Shown piece after piece: positions 13,501-15,923 of a stretch of DNA of 15,923 nucleotides. The first letter of the stretch is position 1. The number at the start of each line of letters is the position of its first letter. This DNA comes from Duncaniella sp. (GTDB lineage Bacteria > Bacteroidota > Bacteroidia > Bacteroidales > Muribaculaceae). The position numbers were made by a program, and so were the translations under genes. Location of the stretch: positions 1-15,923 of the forward strand of contig JAIDJD010000059.1 in the NCBI GenBank assembly GCA_029052375.1, in the 5' to 3' direction. The notes below the pieces were generated by a model. That model did not search any database. It saw only the letters and a list, made by a program, of their open reading frames with translations, and had not been told where the DNA came from.

Positions 13501-14598
13501 GGCATAGGCGGCGTCGGCATCGGCCTCGATCTCTGCCGCCAGCTCACCACTCTGCACCACGGCACAGTAACAGGCGCCAACCGCACTGACGGCGTCAGAG
13601 GCTCAGTCTTCACCGTACGCATACCGCTCGACCCGTCGGCCTATGCCCCCTCCGAGCTCATAGCCAAGAACCAGCCCGAAGGCACCGAAGAGACAGACAA
13701 GCATCTCCCCATCAACGACATCCACCCTGCCTCCGGCCCCGGCGCCGACCCTGGCAAGACGAAACGCAAACGCCTCGCCACACCGCGCAGGATACTCATC
13801 GTGGACGACGACACCGAACTGCGCGAATATATCAGCCGCCACCTCGAGGAGCTCGGATACAAGACCTCCCAGGCCGTCAACGGCCAGGAGGCCATGAAGA
13901 TTGTCGGCGAGGGCAACGTCGACCTTGTCGTGAGCGACGTCAAGATGCCTGTCATGGACGGCATGGAATTCCTGAAGCTGATGCGCTCAAATGTCGGTAC
14001 ACACCACATCCCGGTGATAATACTCAGTTCCAGAAACGACATCGCAGACCGCATCGAGGGCTGGGACAACGGCGCCGACGGATATCTCGGCAAGCCGTTC
14101 AACATCAGCGAGCTCGACACGATGATAGACAACATCATAGGCACACGCCTCAAGCTCAAGGGCAAGTTCTCGGGAGCTCAGGACGCCGACGCCCGCATGG
14201 CTCCCCCCGAAGTCAAGGGATACGACGAGGCACTGATGGAGAAGATCATGAAGATTGTCAACGAACACATAGACAATCCGGAGCTGAACGTGGAGATGCT
14301 CGGACAGAACATCGGGATCAGCCGTGTCCAGCTCTACCGCAAGCTCAAAGAGATTATAGGCATGACACCGAGCGACTTCATCCGCAACATCAGGCTTAAG
14401 CGTGCCTGCACGCTGCTCCAGAAGCCCGACCTCGACGTCACACAGGTGGCCTATGCCGTAGGATTCTCGTCCCAGCCCCACTTCTCCACCGCCTTCAAGC
14501 GCTATACCGGATTCTCCCCTACCGAATACAAGCAACGGTGTATGCGCGGCGACGTCCCGCCACCTCCCGACGACAAGGCACAAACTCTAAACCAATAG
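10570..14598 (+). CDS. Hybrid two-component system (HTCS) sensor-regulator
   Basis: A 1,342-aa one-piece sensor kinase and transcription factor that controls polysaccharide utilisation genes in Bacteroidetes. A signal peptide (FLFILALTLLPECALRA) leads into a periplasmic beta-propeller of repeated GxLWIxTxxGL-type strands (about 28-660). A Y_Y_Y domain follows (about 674-756), then a membrane helix (about 763-785). The HisKA box is FIDVSHDIRSPITLI with H801, and the ATPase has N918 (NIISNAIKYTPEGG), D951 (DTGIGLG) and a glycine-rich lid (about 978). The receiver domain (about 1073-1195) has phospho-acceptor D1123 (DLVVSDVKMP) and an acidic DDD cluster. The C-terminal AraC-type HTH (about 1224-1325) ends in GFSSQPHFSTAFKRYTGFSP. 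All catalytic parts look intact. It is divergent from GH115 and 2 nt ahead of an esterase gene, so xylan fragments are the likely signal. Confidence 0.95.
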   Translation: MSTRYLTFLFILALTLLPECALRASATGRMFSDQVFTSDTFEGFCRDNDGYLWIATGSGLLKFDGNNYQLYRHEENNPRSLSDSRLHLVYCDSKGRIWAATANGLNLYDPFTDSFERITLPSVSYAGYIMDIVEQGDGTITFNVAGKGLFIVDESSGKPDAVRYMPDFHQEEGQLCYHNDILYISTYLGTVYAMKPNGKTTRIDVADGYITDLIAESDGNILVGSVKDIYRIYPAEGNRVERIDTPDNTRMSINNFTRGRNGKVYFSTASSGLWKICPGEKSARPCTNVYLPTTDIWSAKLGAVYADSEGNLWLGCQYKGLACIPYNSIPFSYRLISDVMPGFKGGIEGFAVSGANIAMGYGNRIGIVSPDGKLIACREIPGRGTVNFIMPDGKDRMLIGVTNDGIWEMSFSGDGLRRIIDYPCKYPTVEMCRLPGGELLIGYHGSGLVRYNPHTGAERWYKHNPEDGRLSNTFFSSMKVTPDSAGVWIGLYGGISYLDLKEDKFVQLNQSPFLQGATYALQPLADGSVLAGTSHGLIQYDLTGTVRRKYTTADGLTDSDIRSIIVDRKGGFWIGTKRGLNYLSSVDGKIVVYYGGYGLYENAYPYGAMLPDNRIVLGSNLGLTMFNPDSILAVGFGGKVHASSILLNGHRLNRATMIAGKTVMSGTDPLELRLPYKDNSLTVKLSTLDFRDAANVRYMWKIEGYSKEWRTTGPGENVIYLPHLDPGDYHLCLKAIDNDVISEETIINIVISTPWYMSGVAKMLYAVVLISLVLLSFLVMKKKREEKISETKIRFFIDVSHDIRSPITLILTPLESLLKEPFPPEVTAKLRTMYRNGQRILSLVNQLLDLRKIDKGGMRLLCRPTNLGRFIGELVEMFKPQATDKKITLGFKDEGGIEGKAWLDRDNFDKILVNIISNAIKYTPEGGEIEVLLKGVDDDQLGPCAEVRVTDTGIGLGNTPPEQLFVRFYRAREGHTGGIGGVGIGLDLCRQLTTLHHGTVTGANRTDGVRGSVFTVRIPLDPSAYAPSELIAKNQPEGTEETDKHLPINDIHPASGPGADPGKTKRKRLATPRRILIVDDDTELREYISRHLEELGYKTSQAVNGQEAMKIVGEGNVDLVVSDVKMPVMDGMEFLKLMRSNVGTHHIPVIILSSRNDIADRIEGWDNGADGYLGKPFNISELDTMIDNIIGTRLKLKGKFSGAQDADARMAPPEVKGYDEALMEKIMKIVNEHIDNPELNVEMLGQNIGISRVQLYRKLKEIIGMTPSDFIRNIRLKRACTLLQKPDLDVTQVAYAVGFSSQPHFSTAFKRYTGFSPTEYKQRCMRGDVPPPPDDKAQTLNQ

Positions 14599-14600
14599 AT

Positions 14601-15923
14601 ATGAAAAGATTGTTACCCGCCATCGTCGCCATGTCGGCGGCGATGGCCCCGGCCTCGGCCATAGCCGAGGTCAGGCTCCCCTCTGTCCTTTCGGAGGGCG
14701 TGATACTCCAGAGAGACCAACCCGTGGTGATATGGGGCAAGGCAGACCCGGGCGAGAATGTCAGGGTGAGGCTTGCCGGCAGAGACGGCTCGGCCACCGC
14801 CGCCTCTGACAGCACCTGGAGCGTCACACTCAAGCCCATCAAGGCAGGAGGCCCCTACACCCTCGAAGTCAACAATCTGAGAGTCAACGACGTCCTGCTC
14901 GGCGACCTCTATCTCTGCTCAGGCCAGAGCAACATGGAGCTGATGGTGAGCCGCGTGAGAGACTTCTTTGCCGATGAGATAGACAGCTATTCCAACGACC
15001 GCATACGCGAGTTCAAGACCCCCAAGGAGTATGCCTTCCACGGCCCGAGAGCCGACGTCAGCCCCTCCCGCTGGAAAAAAGTGCAGAAAAGCGAGGTGGA
15101 CAAGTTCGGCGCCCTGGTCTACTTCATCGCCAAGGAACTCTATGAGCAGAACGGCCATGTCCCCGTCGGCATAGTCAACTCCAGCTGGGGCGGGTCTAAG
15201 ATAGAGACATGGCTGAGCGGCAAGGCCGTCAGCCGGTATCCCGAGATGGCCAACCGCCTGAGGCTCGTGGAGGACGACACCTTCCGCAACCTCACAGGCA
15301 AGGCCGAAGACCGCGCCTCATATCTGTGGCACAAGACCTTGACAGACACCGACCCGGGCTATCGCAACGGCCTCCACTGGGCCTCGCCCGACCTCGACGA
15401 CAGCCGCTGGGAAGAGGTCGAGCTCCTCGGGCACGGATGGGGCACCCTCGACGGCAAGCCCGCCAACGGCTCTCACTGGATGAGGCGCTCGTTCGACATC
15501 CGGCCCGACAAGGCCGGCAAGCCTGCCGAGCTGCGCCTCGGGTGCATCGTGGACGCCGACTCCGTTTGGGTCAACGGCAGGTTTGTAGGCTTCACATCAT
15601 ATCAGTATCCCCCGCGCATCTACCAGGTTCCGGAAGGCGTCCTGAAAGAGGGCGAGAACAACGTGACAGTGCGTATCGTGAGCAACAGCGGCACACCCCA
15701 CTTCGTGCCTGAGAAGCCTCACAAATTCATCTTTGCCGACGGCTCGGAAGTCTCGCTCGAAGGCAAGTGGAGACACGCCCTCGGCTCGCTGATGCCCAAG
15801 GCGCCCGTACGCACCGACTTTTTCCAGAACCCCACGACACTCTACAACGGCCGCATAGACCCGCTGGCCACCAGCCCCTTCAGCGGGGGGGGCGGGTATC
15901 AGGGCGAGGCGGCCCTATCCCTC
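14601..15923 (+). CDS. Sialate O-acetylesterase-like SGNH esterase, 3' end missing
   Basis: The first 441 codons of a secreted esterase; full-length relatives have about 640-690. A signal peptide (LLPAIVAMSAAMAPASAIA) is followed by a small beta domain (VLSEGVILQRDQPVVIWGKA). The SGNH core then begins with block I DLYLCSGQSNMEL, nucleophile S110, and GIVNSSWGGSKIETWLSG. A beta-sandwich sugar-binding insert occupies about 265-370 (WMRRSFDI, DADSVWVNGRFVG, GENNVTVRI). These enzymes remove O-acetyl groups from sugars. In this context, acetylated xylan is a plausible substrate although many relatives are named for sialic acid. It starts 2 nt after the HTCS stop, so the two share a transcript. The last ~40 bases (G8 run, and GYQGEA where the family has WYQGES) look corrupted; the catalytic His/Asp region lies beyond the window. 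Confidence 0.87.
   Translation, partial: MKRLLPAIVAMSAAMAPASAIAEVRLPSVLSEGVILQRDQPVVIWGKADPGENVRVRLAGRDGSATAASDSTWSVTLKPIKAGGPYTLEVNNLRVNDVLLGDLYLCSGQSNMELMVSRVRDFFADEIDSYSNDRIREFKTPKEYAFHGPRADVSPSRWKKVQKSEVDKFGALVYFIAKELYEQNGHVPVGIVNSSWGGSKIETWLSGKAVSRYPEMANRLRLVEDDTFRNLTGKAEDRASYLWHKTLTDTDPGYRNGLHWASPDLDDSRWEEVELLGHGWGTLDGKPANGSHWMRRSFDIRPDKAGKPAELRLGCIVDADSVWVNGRFVGFTSYQYPPRIYQVPEGVLKEGENNVTVRIVSNSGTPHFVPEKPHKFIFADGSEVSLEGKWRHALGSLMPKAPVRTDFFQNPTTLYNGRIDPLATSPFSGGGGYQGEAALSL

Noticed and set aside
1..15923. CRISPR arrays, rRNA or tRNA genes
   Set aside because: No regularly spaced direct repeats of CRISPR size and no recognisable rRNA or tRNA sequence were seen on reading the window. The only tandem array is the 12-bp coding repeat.

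Overview
This window looks like a chromosomal piece from a gut Bacteroidales bacterium, possibly Muribaculaceae or Bacteroidaceae. The evidence is the repeated Bacteroidetes-type promoter box (TAnnTTTG), the absence of strong Shine-Dalgarno sites, a hybrid two-component system (HTCS) one-piece regulator, a GH115 xylan enzyme, and small mobile-element proteins including a DUF2958 member. There are two compositional halves: about 1-7,600 is moderate in G+C and reads as a mobile or defence island, and about 7,650-15,923 is clearly GC-rich and reads as part of a polysaccharide utilisation locus (PUL). The genus is not determined, and no rRNA, tRNA, CRISPR array or integrase was seen.

Left block, minus strand (1-2,930). 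An XRE regulator overlaps the gene for a Schlafen/AlbA_2-GHKL-winged-helix protein, which carries a 12-bp tandem repeat in its linker. Downstream is a zeta-type toxin module with its own promoter. Both halves of that module look broken: the small antitoxin-like gene has an in-frame TAA at codon 8, and the zeta kinase has a one-base frameshift in a C5 run. A translationally coupled hypothetical gene follows and runs off the window edge.

Middle block, plus strand (2,987-4,815). A roughly 230-bp non-coding segment is bounded by long imperfect inverted repeats. It precedes a tight run of small genes (64, 105, 55, 120 and 125 aa), typical of Bacteroidales conjugative-element accessory regions. Two strong hairpins punctuate this run.

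Restriction-modification block (4,879-7,601). A well-formed promoter drives two adjacent nuclease genes: a Bsp6I-like restriction endonuclease and a second, different PD-(D/E)XK nuclease. The C5-cytosine methyltransferase lies convergently on the other strand, has its own good promoter, and abuts the second nuclease with no bases between the stops. Two nucleases with one methyltransferase is the most system-like unusual feature here.

Right block (7,649-15,923). A secreted GH115 alpha-glucuronidase (minus) is divergent from a 1,342-aa HTCS sensor-regulator (plus), which is followed 2 nt later by a sialate-O-acetylesterase-like SGNH esterase. Together they suggest sensing and debranching of acetylated glucuronoxylan: GH115 removes (methyl)glucuronic acid, the esterase removes acetyl groups, and the HTCS switches the locus on. 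No SusC/SusD pair lies inside the window. The last ~40 bases look unreliable: there is a G8 run, and the conserved WYQGES block of the esterase is degraded.
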